From Antitrichia curtipendula (Eukaryota; Streptophyta; Bryopsida; Hypnales; Leucodontaceae): a stretch of DNA of 64,000 nt. The first letter of the stretch is position 1, and each line of letters begins with the position of its first letter. Location of the stretch: positions 13,888,001 to 13,952,000 of the forward strand of contig OX579639.1 of NCBI GenBank assembly GCA_951230915.1, written 5' to 3'. The notes beneath the pieces are model-generated. The model saw only the letters and a list, made by a program, of their open reading frames with translations. It was not told the DNA's origin and made no database searches. Position numbers and translations under genes: made by a program. Below are positions 11,883 through 25,382 of this stretch, piece by piece.

Positions 11883-13690
11883 ACCATGAAGAGGCAGTAA
11901 TTGCCTGCCTAGATTGAAGAAATCATATCCTAGATTTTTGAATTGGAGGAATACATTTTGAAAGTTACTACAATTGACTATTAGCTTCCAAAGTGGACTT
12001 TTGCGATTTTAGCTTGGGTGTTGAAGAATTAAACATCCACAATATCTACACTAGTGGGGGTAGTAGGCAAAATGAATGTATTGAACAAGATTATAATTTT
12101 TATACACCCATTTCTACGCATTATATATTGTTTCTCATTGGTGATTGCAAGAAATACTTGTACTAAAGTGCGACACATATTGCACATCCAATATCTCTTT
12201 CCTCATAGGTTTTAGAAACATAGACACAATGGAGCTAAGATTTCTAATTAACCCTTTAGTGATTGGTTGACCACTTTGTGGTCAATTTTGGGACTCTTTG
12301 GTCTGATGCTATTCAAAATACATTTGATCACAAAAAAATCAAAGAATAACACAATTAGAGTGTCTTCATGCGCTTCAAATAGAACCAATTTTAAGGTAGT
12401 TGGAGCATTGATGAATTAGCTATGAGGTTGCAAACTCAAATGGCCTGGACTTTCAAATGGAAAGTGTTCAACAAAAATACAAAAAAATGTCAACCAAAGT
12501 GTGAGATTTTTTTGTAACTTGATGTCTTGACAAGGCATAAGTGTTTCTTTGTAATCTCATGAATGCCCAAAGTAAACTTATGCATTGGTATTTATGTAGC
12601 ACAAATTCTAAAGGGTCATTCAAATCATTGATTTTTGAGAATTAAGGAAAGCAACTCAAACTGCAACAAGGCTCTAGAAGCAAACATGATGTAGAGGTAC
12701 ATTTCACTTTCTTCAATGTACCAAATCTGCACATTTTAGAAGGGTATTCGCATTGATGACCACAGATGACCATTTTTTGTGAACTTCAAAAATTTGTAAC
12801 TAATTTTTCAAAGCTTGAAAAAATATGAAACGACTTGCATTAGATGCCTATTCTACTTGTCTTTTGTGGAAAATTTTCTAAAATAATATTAAAAGATGTT
12901 TCACCTCCCAAAAAATTCCAATTTTAGCCCTTAAAAGGTTCATTTATGGACCTTCTACCTTATTTATAGAGATTTGTACCGTTGGATGAGTTTCATTTTT
13001 TGTTAGGTTGAAGAATCTCCCTTATGGAAACACCTTATACAGTTTGATCTAAGACTACATCTTTAGAGTGGCCACAAAGTTCACTTTCTTGAAAAACTAC
13101 GCCCACCCCCCAAATCAACCACGGTCACTAAAGGGTTAAGATGGATGTTACCTTTCTTATCAGCCTTGATATTTTTAAATTTTCAAAATAATTGTTTATA
13201 AATTTAAAGAAAACTTTCTTGATTTGTTAGACTTTCACTTTTCAAGTTTTTTTGAACTTTTGAGCATCCAATATTAACCCCTAATGAACCAAAGGAGGTG
13301 TACTTTCAATATGGGCCAAAATTGCCAACAAATTCAGCAATTTGTTTGCTAATTTTTTTCTTGAAATTGGATAGAATTTAACCATAGGATCTTGTAGTTT
13401 GTATTGAAAATGAGTACCACAAAAAAGAAATTGACTACACAATGTAGTAGATATTTGAAGTTTGAAGTTTTATTTTGATCAATAGAAAAACAAGGCAATG
13501 TACTTTGAAGTGAGATTATCTTGAAATGAATGACCTTTTTGTCCTCAATGAAAGACAAGAGAGTTGAAAATACTCATCTAAAATCTCACTAAACTCTGGT
13601 TGTTTTGCAACTTTTGGTGAAGCTTGCAAGTTGCAATGCACGGTGATCATTTCAGTTCTTTCCTTGAGCTCCTTATATTTGTCCTTTTGA
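11883..13690 (+). repeat. Repeat gamma, copy 1 (carrying a TTAA element)
   Basis: The segment matches 19,380-20,226 directly: shared blocks run from the region around 11,910 (like 19,380) to 12,251, then again from 13,136 to about 13,650. The 884 bases between are an insertion absent from the other copy. No protein gene is recognised. Confidence 0.75.
12252..13135. mobile_element. 884-bp TTAA-flanked MITE (member 2)
   Basis: The ends CCCTTTAGTGA and TCACTAAAGGG are a perfect 11-base inverted pair, abutting TTAA at 12,248-12,251 and 13,136-13,139. The second gamma copy reads through the site with one TTAA (19,708-19,711) and matching flanks on both sides, a clean empty site. The right end, read inward, is nearly the same as the left end of the element at 5,426, which ties them into one family. 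No transposase frame is visible, so it is non-autonomous. Confidence 0.85.
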
Positions 13691-14159
13691 AGTAGCAACA
13701 ATCCCATTGATTGGCTGTCTTTTTAGTCCATATCCAAAATGACCCCTCAAATTGAGCCGTGAACTACATTTGACCACTCAACTTTAAAAAATTCCAATTG
13801 CAGGAAATTTAATTTGAGATTTGATGAAACCATTACCATTAGACTCATCACACAATCTATTTTCTAGAAATAAAAACAATGGCAATTTTTGAGTATTTTT
13901 TGGTGAAAGAAGGGGGATATAACTTATAAGCAATTAAAGTTTCACTAGAAAATACTAAAAAACTTGGTGAAATTTTTATTGTTCAAGCATGTACTTCTAA
14001 TTTTAAGCTTGGTTTTCTTTTCAAAAAAATTAAAGGTTGGAGAACACATTAGTTTTCTGATTCTATACTTTCTTTCCAATTTGTGCCTAGGAGAAAATAT
14101 AATGTTGTCCTAAGCAAAAAAGGGGCAAGAGTGGTCAACAAAAATAATTTCCCAATAAT

Positions 14160-17100
14160 ATATTTTTAGCTAGTACTTTGAAAGCTTTGATTCATTCCTT
14201 TTGAATTAGTGCTGTGAAAGTTACACAATATCTTATTTTGTGAGCAATAGTATTTAAACATCTAACCATCTTTGTAATAACAACTATGGTCAATATTGTT
14301 GCAAGTGGGTGTGGTTAATTATCATATTCTTCTCCCTGCACTACCTCCCATACTCCCACCTAATGTATACATTCCAAGGTATCAACGTTTGAAGTGACAA
14401 AATAAATAACTTTAGCCCTCCAAAAAATAAGGCAACTGCACTTTACAAGGTCACATTTGTATGAAAGAATATCCACAACGGTGGTGCTTTTGTGAAATCA
14501 TTCTTCAATGCAAATTAGCTACATGCTTGGAAAAGTTCAGATAATTTAGAATTATACAACAAGTAGGAAAAATATAGTAAGTAGAAAGAAGTAGAAAATG
14601 ATTCAAAATACAAAATTGTTAAGAATTTAGTTATGGAATTGAAAAATGGCAATTCCAATGGTTATAGAGTTTTAATAAACAATCTACATCCTATGGGGTT
14701 TTTTTTTTCCAAAAATATTAAAAATAGAGTTAAATAAAGCATTTCAAAGTTTATTTTAGAGTATAAAATCCATTATTGCCTGCAAACTAATAATCTTCAT
14801 AACTTTCATTTCAGTAATCAAAATAGAATGATTCAAAGCTTTCTATGCATATATGAATCTAAAAAATCAATTTCAAATTATTATTTGTTTTAAAATTGTT
14901 TTGTTTAAACTACTTACCAAGCACTGAAAATTACATATGCTACAATAACTATTTGCTCAAGCATGTATTTAAAGTTCTGAAATTATTGTGCCTTCAAGCT
15001 ACTCTTTGGGCACATGTTTGAAACTATATTAAAAAAAAATTCCATTTGTAGTAAGCTTCACAAAATTGCTATATTGCCAAAAAATGCAATTCAATGTTTT
15101 AAGGGTTGATGATGAAAATGTAAAGCATCTAGGATTCTTCTCCTTGCTATTAGTTTATGGAAGAATTTCAACTTCTAGATGGAATAGTAAACACTTGGAT
15201 GCAAAAAGTAAACTAAGTTCTACAATTTTTTTTTTGTGGTAGTTCGAAGAGTGGTCAAGAACTTTTATGATTAAAACTACTAACCAAAACCAAAAGAATA
15301 TTGACCCTCACGTCAATTGCTACCCAATTGGTGGCCAATCTAGATTTGTGAGTAGTTGGTGCTAGTGAACTTTTTAATAGAAATTTTGGTGAAACAATAA
15401 CTTACAGAAATAATTATTTTGTTCAAAAGCTCATTTTTTGGCTTAAAAAATTAGAAAACTCTATGTTGGCAAGGAATGCATGACAATCTTTATAATACAA
15501 ATGAAAGAGTCAAATTTGAATGAATACAATACAAATATGTATTTGATGAAAAGTTGATTTCTTTCTAAAAATGATTCCTTGGTACTTTTTGTTGTCACTT
15601 AATATAAAATCGTTATAGAATTTTAAAATCTTTATGAAATCCTAAAAGAAATGTGTGTTATCCAATTGGTTGGTTATTTTGTACAAACACAAGTTTAGAA
15701 GCCCATTGCAAACCATTTGGTCATTGCCCATACTTTCACTTATTAGATTTATAATTTTTTTTAAAAGGATGTTCTATGTGGGTTCACTTTTAGGTACTTT
15801 GATATTAATGTTGAGTCTATGAAGATTCATTAAAAGACAAATGCTGAGTAGTTCTGCCCCTCTCTAAAGAACACAAATAGGTGCCTACAAGCTATTGACT
15901 TTGAAAATTTATAACTAAGCAAATCTAGAATTGTTCCCAAAATACAAAACAACTAAGGTTAGATGTGCCTAAATCTTGCATTTCAAGGAAAGATGAGTGA
16001 AAAATGCTTTGAGGGATTCAACATTTTAAAAAGAGGGATCAATGTTTAGAAGGAAGCTTTATGGACACCTTACCTTAGTATCTTGGTGACGCAAGTCACA
16101 ATTGTTGGTAGAGAGCCTACTTTTGTGCTTACTCAACACTAACAATTGAGTTGTCTTAGTAATAGTTTTATTCTTGAGCTATAGTTTTGAGACAATTCTA
16201 CAACTATTGCAAAATTCAAATGTGTTACACCCAAGAGTTTGGAGTGTGATGCGCCTAGTATTTCCAATAGCATTACCTATTCTCTTTGTCTTAATTGTTG
16301 CAAGGGCTTAGGATAGAATTTCCTTTCAAGATAAGAAACGTGTCCCTATCTTGGACTGTGTTGATTGCAATTTGTGCCACATTGGCTACCATTGTTGTCT
16401 CCGCTTTCTAAGGTAATTTCAAAAGCTATTGCGTCTCTACTTAACTTCTCCATTTTGAAGTTGGGTCCCGTGGTGTGGCCATTGCCGTTGATGAGCATCT
16501 AATGGAAATGTGGCGTGATCATGAAGGCAGTTTGAGTTTCTTTATTGTTCTTTTATTGTTGTTTTTTATGTGTAAATCATCCATTGGCGAGTCACACATC
16601 AAACAAGTATCAAAGTTGTTAGGATGCACAGTGGCCTACCAAAAAAGTTTGTCATCACTCACCTATCACTGCCACTAGAAAGACAACAGTTATTTTAGAA
16701 GGCCAATGTACAATTGACAATTCCAATGAATAATACACAAACTATAGTTTGAAAACTTTAAGGTACATGCATCTTCTGACTCATCATTTTGTTAGGTGAC
16801 TGTGTAGATCAATCATTTGTAAGTGGTGTAGCGTACATGTGCTCAAGTTGGCAAGATGTACAATTAATAATTCCAGTGAACAATACACGTAATAAAGTTG
16901 ATAAGTTCAAGATATACACATCTCTTGGCTCTTCATTTTAGATGTATAAATTAACCATTTCCAAGTCACGCAATATACATGTAATATAAGTTGACCAAAA
17001 TCATACTTGACAATAGCAATGAACAATACATTTATTTAAGTTGACCACTTTGAAACAAATTCATCCTCTAATTCATCTTCATATTAGGTGTGTAGATCAA

Positions 17101-17740
17101 TCATTTGGGAGTGGTCTAGCATACATATATTCGAGTAACTTGTAAGATGTATAGGTGACAAAATTCAAAATAATTTTAGAATTTTGTTTCGAAAATTCCA
17201 TTAATGATGGTGAAAGTTTCTGAATTCTTTTTGCACATCTTTTCAAACCAGCATACTACAAGATCTTATAATTATATGTGTCTAAAGTTAATTTATTTTC
17301 TAAAATTTGATATTTATTTTAGAAATGGCAGTTTTATCTAGAGGCTTGAAAAAATTCAGATCGTTTGGAATTATACAACAAGTAGGAAAAATATAATAAG
17401 TAGACAGAAGTAGAAAACAATACAAAACACAAAATTGTTAAGAATTTTGTTATGGAATTGAAAATTACCAATTCCAATGTTTGTAATGTTTTTATAAACA
17501 ATCTACATCCTATGATTTTGTTTTCTTCCCAAAATATTAAAAATTGAGTTAAATAAAGGGTTCCAAGGTTTATTTTAGAGTATAGAATGCATTACTGCCT
17601 ACAAACTAATAATCTTTAAAACTTTCATTTCAATAATCAAAATAAAATGGTTCAAAGCTTTCCACATGTATATAAATCTAGAAAATCAATTTCAAGTTTT
17701 CATTTGTTTAAAAAGTGTTTTGTTTGAACTACTTACCAAG
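14160..17740 (+). repeat. Long AT-rich repeat alpha, copy 2
   Basis: This is a direct diverged copy of 1-2,720 with an extra 870 bases (about 14,765-15,640) relative to copy 1. That extra block is also present at 2,570-3,400 and 20,290-21,160. The copies share long near-identical tracts, for example 16,200-16,650 against 1,190-1,640. The unit has no recognisable coding for mobility functions. Confidence 0.75.
16502..16678 (+). CDS. Short ORF of alpha copy 2 (unknown)
   Basis: Starting MEMWRDHEGS, this 58-residue frame is almost identical to the one at 1,475 up to LLGCTVAYQKS, then ends earlier because of a stop after CH. The same hydrophobic stretch is present. No function can be assigned. 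Confidence 0.2.
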   Translation: MEMWRDHEGSLSFFIVLLLLFFMCKSSIGESHIKQVSKLLGCTVAYQKSLSSLTYHCH

Positions 17741-18385
17741 CTCAAATTGTCCAAAAAACAAGATTGTCCATAACTTTTGCATCACAAATCCAAATGGAAT
17801 GATTCAAAGCTTCACATGTAGATAAAAAATAAAATCTATACAACAAAAAATAAATTTTAGTTTTTTATCTCAAATTTTTTTGAGGATTTTCTTTTGCCTA
17901 CCAAACTAAAAAATTGACTTTTTGTGCCATAACTATTGCTCTTAGGTACCAATTGAAATAAAAATTACCCTTTTGGAAAGCTGATGTATTTTTCAAAATT
18001 TACCAAATATTTTAGAAAATCTTGATAAATATTGAGACCATAGGAGCCTGCCGAAATCCTTTTGTCCTATGAGGGGACAATGCGGGACTTTAGGGATGAA
18101 ATTCTTTATGTCTTAGGCAACCAATGCGCACATGGTTATAAAGAGTTTTTATTTTTTATTTTTTTTAATGATAGCATAGAATTGATAACAAAAGAATGTG
18201 ATATTACAAAATTTAAGCTTTACAAACCCAAATTTTCAATAATCTAATAATTGTATTGATAATATCAAATATAAGATTTATATTTTATTTTAATTTTTTA
18301 CAAAATATTATATATATATATATACATTTACATATTGAATTTGTATTTTTACAAAAAGGAAATGGATAAATTTTTATTATTTTAA

Positions 18386-19303
18386 CCCCTAAAGGACCAG
18401 CATGCATTTTTTGGCAGTATAAAAATTTTGGGCAAGTATCTATGACTGGAGTTTTTTTATTTTTTTGGCTAAAATTTTAATAGGAGTTGTGCTTGAGGAA
18501 TATCTTTCATATGCACTAAGTTTTATGACATTTGGAAATACAAGTCAAAACTTATGATCTAATATGTTACTGTTTTCCTTGGCTCGGCAGTGCGGGCAGA
18601 TTAGAAAAAATCACTTTTTTCATAAACAAAAAATTTGAAATTGGTTTTCTAAATTTATATATATGTGAAAAGCTTTTAATCATTCCATTTTGACAAATTA
18701 GTCAAAGTTATGAGAAATTTTAGTCTGCGAGCAGTTATGAAATCTCTACTGTAAAATAAACTTTGAAGTTCTTTATTTTACTCAATTTTCAATATTTTTG
18801 AAAAAAAATAAAATCATAGAATGTAGATTGTTTATTGCAACATTTGAACCATTGGGATTGGCATTTTTCAATTCCATAAATAAATTCTTAACAATGTTGT
18901 ATTTTGAATCATTCTCTATTTCTTTCTACTTACTATTTATTTCCTACATGTTGTACAACTCCAAATGATGTGAAATTTTTCAACCATGTAGCCAACTTGT
19001 CTAGGAAAATGAATCCAAAGAAGCACCACCATTTTGAACATTTTTTCATAGAAAAGTGAGCTTGTGAAGTGCAGCTGCCCAATTTTTTGCAGGGCCCAAA
19101 AAATGATTTGAATGCTTATATCTTGCAATTCACGTAGTGGAAATTTCTGAACTTTTCACCACATGTTCTCGTGCTAGCAAACTACAAGATCATACAGTTA
19201 CATGTGTCAAAAAATGTTTTTAAAAAAAAAAAATTGGTATTTGTACTAAAAATGGCAGTTCTAGAGTGTTTTTGGTGAAAACATAGGCATGGAACTTTAG
19301 GGA
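18386..19303. mobile_element. Possible 918-bp TTAA-flanked element (member 3)
   Basis: TTAA at 18,382-18,385 is followed by CCCCTAAAGGACCAGCATGC, and TCCCTAAAGTTCC appears inverted before TTAA at 19,304-19,307, about 10 of 13 bases agreeing. No empty site was found, so the boundaries are less certain than for members 1 and 2. The interior contains an inverted stretch related to part of repeat alpha (about 18,650-19,000, resembling 320-600 reversed). The left 250 bases match 36,317-36,590. Confidence 0.5.
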
Positions 19304-19379
19304 TTAAAACATAATAGTACTACTGGTATAGGAATAACTCATTTAAGAGGCTTCAAAGAAGGTAATAAATCATCTCATT

Positions 19380-20226
19380 AGATTGAAGAAATCATGTTCT
19401 AGATTTTTGAACTAGAGGAATACATTTTGAAAGTTACTATGATTGACTATTAGCTTCCAAAGTGGACATTTTGGATTTTAGCTTGGGTGTTGAAGGGTTA
19501 ATCATCCACAATATCTACAGTAGTGGGCAAATTGAATGTACTGAACAAAATAATAATTTTTATACACCCATTTCTATGCATTAGATATAGTTTCTCATGG
19601 GTGATTGCAAGAAATACTTGTACTAAAGTGCTTCACATATTGCACATCCAATATCTCTTCATTCACAGGTTTTTGAAATATAGATACAATGGGGCTAAGA
19701 TTTCTTATTAAGATGGATGTTATCTTTTTTATCAGCCTTGATATTTTTGAATTTTCAAAATAATCATTATTTAATTTAAAGGAAACTTTCTTGATTTGTT
19801 AGACTTTCACTTTTCAAGTTTTTTTGAACTTTTGAGCATCCAATATTAACCCCTAATGAACCAAAGGAGGTGTATTTTCAAAATGGGCCAAAATTGCCAA
19901 CAAATTGAGCAATTTTTTTGCTAAATTATTATTTTTTTAAATTGGATAGAATTTAACCATAGGATCTTGTAGTTCATATCGAGAGTGAACACCACAAATA
20001 AAAAAAGTTGACTGCACACTGTAGTAGATATTTGAAGTTTGAAGTTTTATTTGGATCAATAAAAAAAACAAGCAATGTACTTTGAAGTGAGATTATCTTG
20101 AAATGAATGACCTTTTTGTCCTCAATGAAAGACAAGAGAGTTGAAAATACTCATCTAAAATCTCACTAAACTCTGGTTGTTTTGCAACTTTTGGTGGAGC
20201 TTGCAAGTTGCAATGCACGGTGATCA
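19380..20226 (+). repeat. Repeat gamma, copy 2 (empty site)
   Basis: A direct copy of 11,910-13,640 without the 884-bp insertion. It preserves the intact TTAA target at 19,708-19,711. Just after it, about 60 bases (20,227-20,290) are absent from the other copy. Confidence 0.75.
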
Positions 20227-20289
20227 TTGAAAATTGGAAATAAGAATAGTGTTTGTAAGGAAAGCAAGAATGGACACACATGTTATTTC

Positions 20290-23200
20290 CTTGAGCTCCA
20301 TTACTACCAACAAACTAATATTCTTCATAACTTTCATTTTAGTAATCAAAATAGAATGATTAAAAGCTTTACACGTATATATAAATCTAGAAAATTAATT
20401 TCAAATTTCAAATTTATTAAATAGTAAATTTTTTTAACTACCCACCAAGCATTGAAAATTACATATGCTACAATAACTTTTACTCAAGAATGTATTTAGA
20501 AGTCATGAAATTATTGTGCCTTAAAAGCAACTCTTTGGACACATGTGTGAAAATTTTAAAGATTTTTTTTTTCATTTGTAGTAAGCTGCCCCAAATTGCT
20601 ATGTTTCCAAAAAATGTAATTTAATGTTTTAAAGATTGATGATGAAAATGTAAAGCGTCTAGGATTCTTGTCCTTGCTATAAGTTTATGAAAGAATTCCA
20701 ACCTCTAGATGGAGTAGTAAACACATGGATGCAAAAGTAAACTAAGTTCTACAATTTTTTTGTGTGGTAGTTAGAAGAGTGGTAAAGAATTTTTATGATT
20801 AAAACTACTAATCAAAACCAAAAAAATATTGACCCTCAAGTCAATGGCTACCCAATTAGTGGCTAGTCTAGATTTGTGTGCAGTTAGTGCTAGTGAATTT
20901 TTTACTAGAATATTTGGTGAAACAATAAAATTACAGGAAGAATTATCTTGTTCAAAAACTCATTTTTTTGGTTTACATAATTAAAAAACTCCATGTTGGC
21001 AAGGAATGCATGACAATCTTTATAATACAAATGAAAGAATCAAATTTGAATGAATACAATACAAATATGTACTAGATGAAAAATTGATTTCTTTCTAAAA
21101 ATGATTTCTTGGTGCTTTTTGTTGTCACTCAATATAAAATCGTTATAGAATTTAAAAATCTTTATGAAATCCAAAAAGAAATGTGTGTTATCCAAATGGT
21201 TGGTTATTTTGTACAAGCACAATTTTAGAAGCCCATTGCAAACCATTTGGTCATTGCCCATAGTTTCATGCATTGGATTTATAAATTTATTTTAACAAAA
21301 GAATGTCGATCAAAGATTATCTTACAATTCATTATTGAAAAAAAAAGATAGTCACATTAGAAGTAAAGCAAAATCACATACCGTCCCATTGTAGACCCTA
21401 AGTGGGAACTATACTTGCCCTTTAGAACACTAATGCGTCTTTTAATTCTCTACATGGTCCAATGACAATCCAAATGTGTTCCTTCACATTGTGGATTAAT
21501 GCAAGGATTTTTTACCATGTGTAGAAATCGAATAGTGATGTTTAACAAGTTCATTTCAAAATGGTTGTTTTACAACCCAATTTCCAACCTTTGGACTCCA
21601 ATTGCACACCCTATGCAATTTTTGCTTTATAAAATGCAAAAGAGCATAAATGGATCTATGACTAGGGATTTGAATTAGGTGCTAGTCCATATTAAAGTTT
21701 TCAAGTATAGAAGGAGCAATTTTAAATTGGTAATACTAGTATGATTGCAATTTTGGGAGTAAAGTATTTTTAATAAAATTGAATCATGAAGGACATTTAT
21801 GGAAGTTGCATCTATTGTAGACTGTGCCATATTTATTAAATTTTTAAAGATTTGGTTATGAATTTCAAAGTTGGATTCACATAAGGATCTAAAAGCATAT
21901 CTACTTCTACATGTGCATTGTTTTTACATTGAATAATGTAATATGTACCTTTGTATTAGAAAAAAAATTTATACCCTAAATTATTTTAGTACCTAATACC
22001 TTAGGGCCATTTTTCACTATAACATACGTCCAAGCCCCATTAAATTTTGAAATTGGATTGATGAAGAGCTAAAAATTGGGACTTGAGGCTTTACAATTCA
22101 TACTACATTACAAGATTCTATGCTTGGTGCGCTCAAAATACCTATGTGAAAACACATTGTAGAGATTTTGGCATCAAATAAGTAGAAGTTAGTGAGTCAA
22201 AGCTTGAGTTGGGCTTAGGATAAACGGAGACTCAATTTGGGGTCTAAATCAATAAATGAGACTTAGACCCCAAAATTTCTCAATCAAGCATCCATGTGGG
22301 TTGATTTGGTAAAAAAATATGTTCATTGCAAATTTTATGCTTAAATTGCTTCTAAAATATTTTTTTGACTTTTTGAAATTTCTAATTATGTAGATTGCTA
22401 TGTAGTATCATACATGTCAAAATTTTGGATTTAAAGTTGGAAATTTAACCTTTAGACTATGAAACTCCAAATCCCACTCATAAAAAAAGATTTTTTCACC
22501 TTGTATAACTCAAGAAAGTTGGAATTTGACCCTTAAGTGGTACTTGGAGAACCAAGGCATGCCGGTGTGGGACTTAAAGTATGCACTTCAATTATGGTCC
22601 CTCTCCCAATTGTGTCCCCTATCTATATAAGTTCAATATTTGGGCTCAAAAATGTTGGACTAGTATAGAAAGGGGACACAATTGGAATGAATGAGGGATA
22701 TACTTATCTTTAGTTAGTGTAAAATAACCTTTTTGCATTGTTATACATTTATTTTCCTTTGTAGAGTACCTTGTGTTAATGTTTGTACATTTGGTATGTT
22801 AGTAATGGCTATTGTAGTAGAACTTCTATGAAGTGAACTTACCTAGGCTAATGACCTCTACAGGATGCTAAAACTGTCCTACAAAGTGAGACCAATAAGG
22901 TAAAAATGCTAAATTTAAAATCTTGCCTCTATTTTGTGCTGTGTTTAGGGTATGTTTTTGACCACTTCTAACTAATTGGGGGTCGCTGATTGCAAATATG
23001 AATTCAATATTTGCAAATTTTTTCATATGTGAAAAAAATAAATTTGTGTGTTTTTTCCATAGGTAAAATTCTTGCATTTTCACCCTATTGATCCCACTTT
23101 GTGGAATAGGTTTATCATCCTGTATAACCTCTGTAAAGTGATATTATTCTTTCTATATTAGCCTAGATACATTGAAAATTTACAAAATAAATAAAAAACA

Positions 23201-24640
23201 AACAAACTTTCATTGGATTTGGAATCCAAATGTTGCTCACGTGACTTCCAAAAATCTTCAGACGTCATTAATGCTTTAGTCCTTCTCTAAAGCAATATCC
23301 TCTAAAATGTAATGTTTTCCTCTAGCACCAAGGCTATTATCTTGTAGAAGTTGTATTGTATTTGAATATGCTTTCCTTTAGTTAGTGTCAAATAATAGAA
23401 TTAAAACACGTCCTCCAAATTTAGGGAGCCATCTGATGTGAGTTAGCAAAGTAATACACGAAACTCCAAATTTACATTGTAGAAGGTGCACTAAGGTATT
23501 GGTTAGTAATTTAAAATTAAACCCTAAAGGAGGACCATTGTCCCCTCAAAGGAACAAAATGGATTTCAGGCAAGTTTCTATGACCTCAATTTTTAGTGAA
23601 ATTTTTTAAGACTTTCCCATAAGATAGAAAAACTTCTTAGCTTCATGTGAATAGTATTATTTTTTCAATTGGTACCTAGAAGCAAATGTTATGCCATCCA
23701 AAATATAATTTTCACATTGCCGAGCAAAAAATTAAATCAAGAAAAACTTGAAATTTAAATTTAAATTTCTTCTTATTCTTGTAGATAATATTTTTGTCTA
23801 CATGTGAATCTTTGATTTATTCCATTTGGATTAGTGATGTGAAAGTTATGAACAATCTTGTTTCTTGGGCAATCTAAGCATCTTCTTGAAAAAATAACTT
23901 ACAGGATTCATTTCTCAATGCAATTTTTACAATTATTCAAAAAAATTGTTTGATAAGGTTAAGTTTGCTTGCTAGAATAATCACTTTGTTGGAATTATTG
24001 TGTTTCAATTCCATCTTAGAGCTATCAACAATTTGGTTTTTCTTTCAATCTTAAACCTACTTCTACTTAACAATTTTTTAAGGAATGAAGCAAAAATGGT
24101 AGTTTTGAATGATTTGACAAAAAAATGGCCTTGGTCCTTTAGGATTTTAAATGGGGACATGCTTGAATAAGTTCTTAGTAAAATTTGATTTGTTGTGAGC
24201 AACATATTTTTGGTTTTGATTTTGTGTGTTTTACATCTACACAAATGAAATGTTTGAAACAAGGTATGTTTTGTAATGGACAACATTCGCAATGATAAAG
24301 AAAACTTTAACCTTGGATTTTGTGCTTGTTAAATTATATATTCTCACATTGATCTTGAAAAGTGTGACCAGCATCTGCAAACTAAAGCTCATAAAGATAC
24401 TATGGACTAGAGTGGTCCAATGGAAAACTTCACTATAAATTGTAGAAAAAGATAATGCACCTATTAGATCAATAATTAGAGAATTTTTGTGATTACCTTA
24501 ATCATTCAGGGGCATCTTTACAAGGCTAATGGCAATGATCATCATTAAAAATTGTTGTTATGGAAATCTTTGAATCTTCTAAATTCAAGTTGCCACCAAA
24601 ATATTTATGCAAATTTTTGAATTTTTCAAATTCAAGATGC
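20290..24640 (+). repeat. Alpha-derived block and repeat beta, copy 2
   Basis: The first part (20,290-21,290) matches 14,765-15,770 and 2,570-3,530. The remainder follows 3,530-8,640 without the three insertions seen there. This copy therefore provides empty sites for the 744-bp MITE (21,348-21,351) and the 405-bp TTAA element (near 22,385). An open frame at 24,560-24,982 (140 codons) has no recognisable domain and lies in AT-rich repeat sequence, so it is not called as a gene. Confidence 0.7.
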
Positions 24641-25218
24641 AATAGCACAGAAAGGATATGGACATTTGTAGAATATTCACTAATTTTTCCTAGGAATATT
24701 GTTGTGCCTTTGAGTCTTGTTGATATAGTAGATAGTCACTCAATGTATCAAAGCCTCAATTTAGTAAACTTGAAGCTAGGCACCCTAGTTCAATTTTTCA
24801 ATTTATTTTTTCAAAGTCTAGGACTTGAAATAATGGTATCAACTCAAATTGTTAACAAAAGATATGAAGTAATCCACATCCTTGTCAACAACTATATTCT
24901 TATCTATATCTGCACAAATGGATCCATATCCATGTACGTACTAACTAGATCCTATAATATTGTTGGATTTTTTAATTTTTAATTTATATATATTTTGAAA
25001 TGGATTGGATGGTGTTTTGGAAGGAAAAGTGTATAGGCTATGACAATGGTTCAAAAAAATAAAAATAGAATAATGAATCCTATACTCATGGCTTGATGAA
25101 GATAAATAGTGTCTTGCATTATAAGTCTTATGTCCATAAATGAGTTCTAAAGTACCACATGTATAAACCTACATGTTTCTAAACTTGTTCAACTCATTTC
25201 TATAAAAAATTCATTTAA

Positions 25219-25348
25219 CTCCAAAAAGACCAAGTGGTCATCAAATGACCAATTGAAAATTTGAATAGGTTCCTACAATGACAATTTTCAAAAGATTATT
25301 TCGAAATTTTGACATAAGATGTAGGCATGTACCCCCGAGGTAGGTATA

Positions 25349-25382
<34 letters not shown>

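Noticed and set aside
24560..24982. 140-codon open frame
   Set aside because: It lies in repeat beta and nearby AT-rich sequence, has biased Ile/Leu/Asn composition and no recognisable domain.
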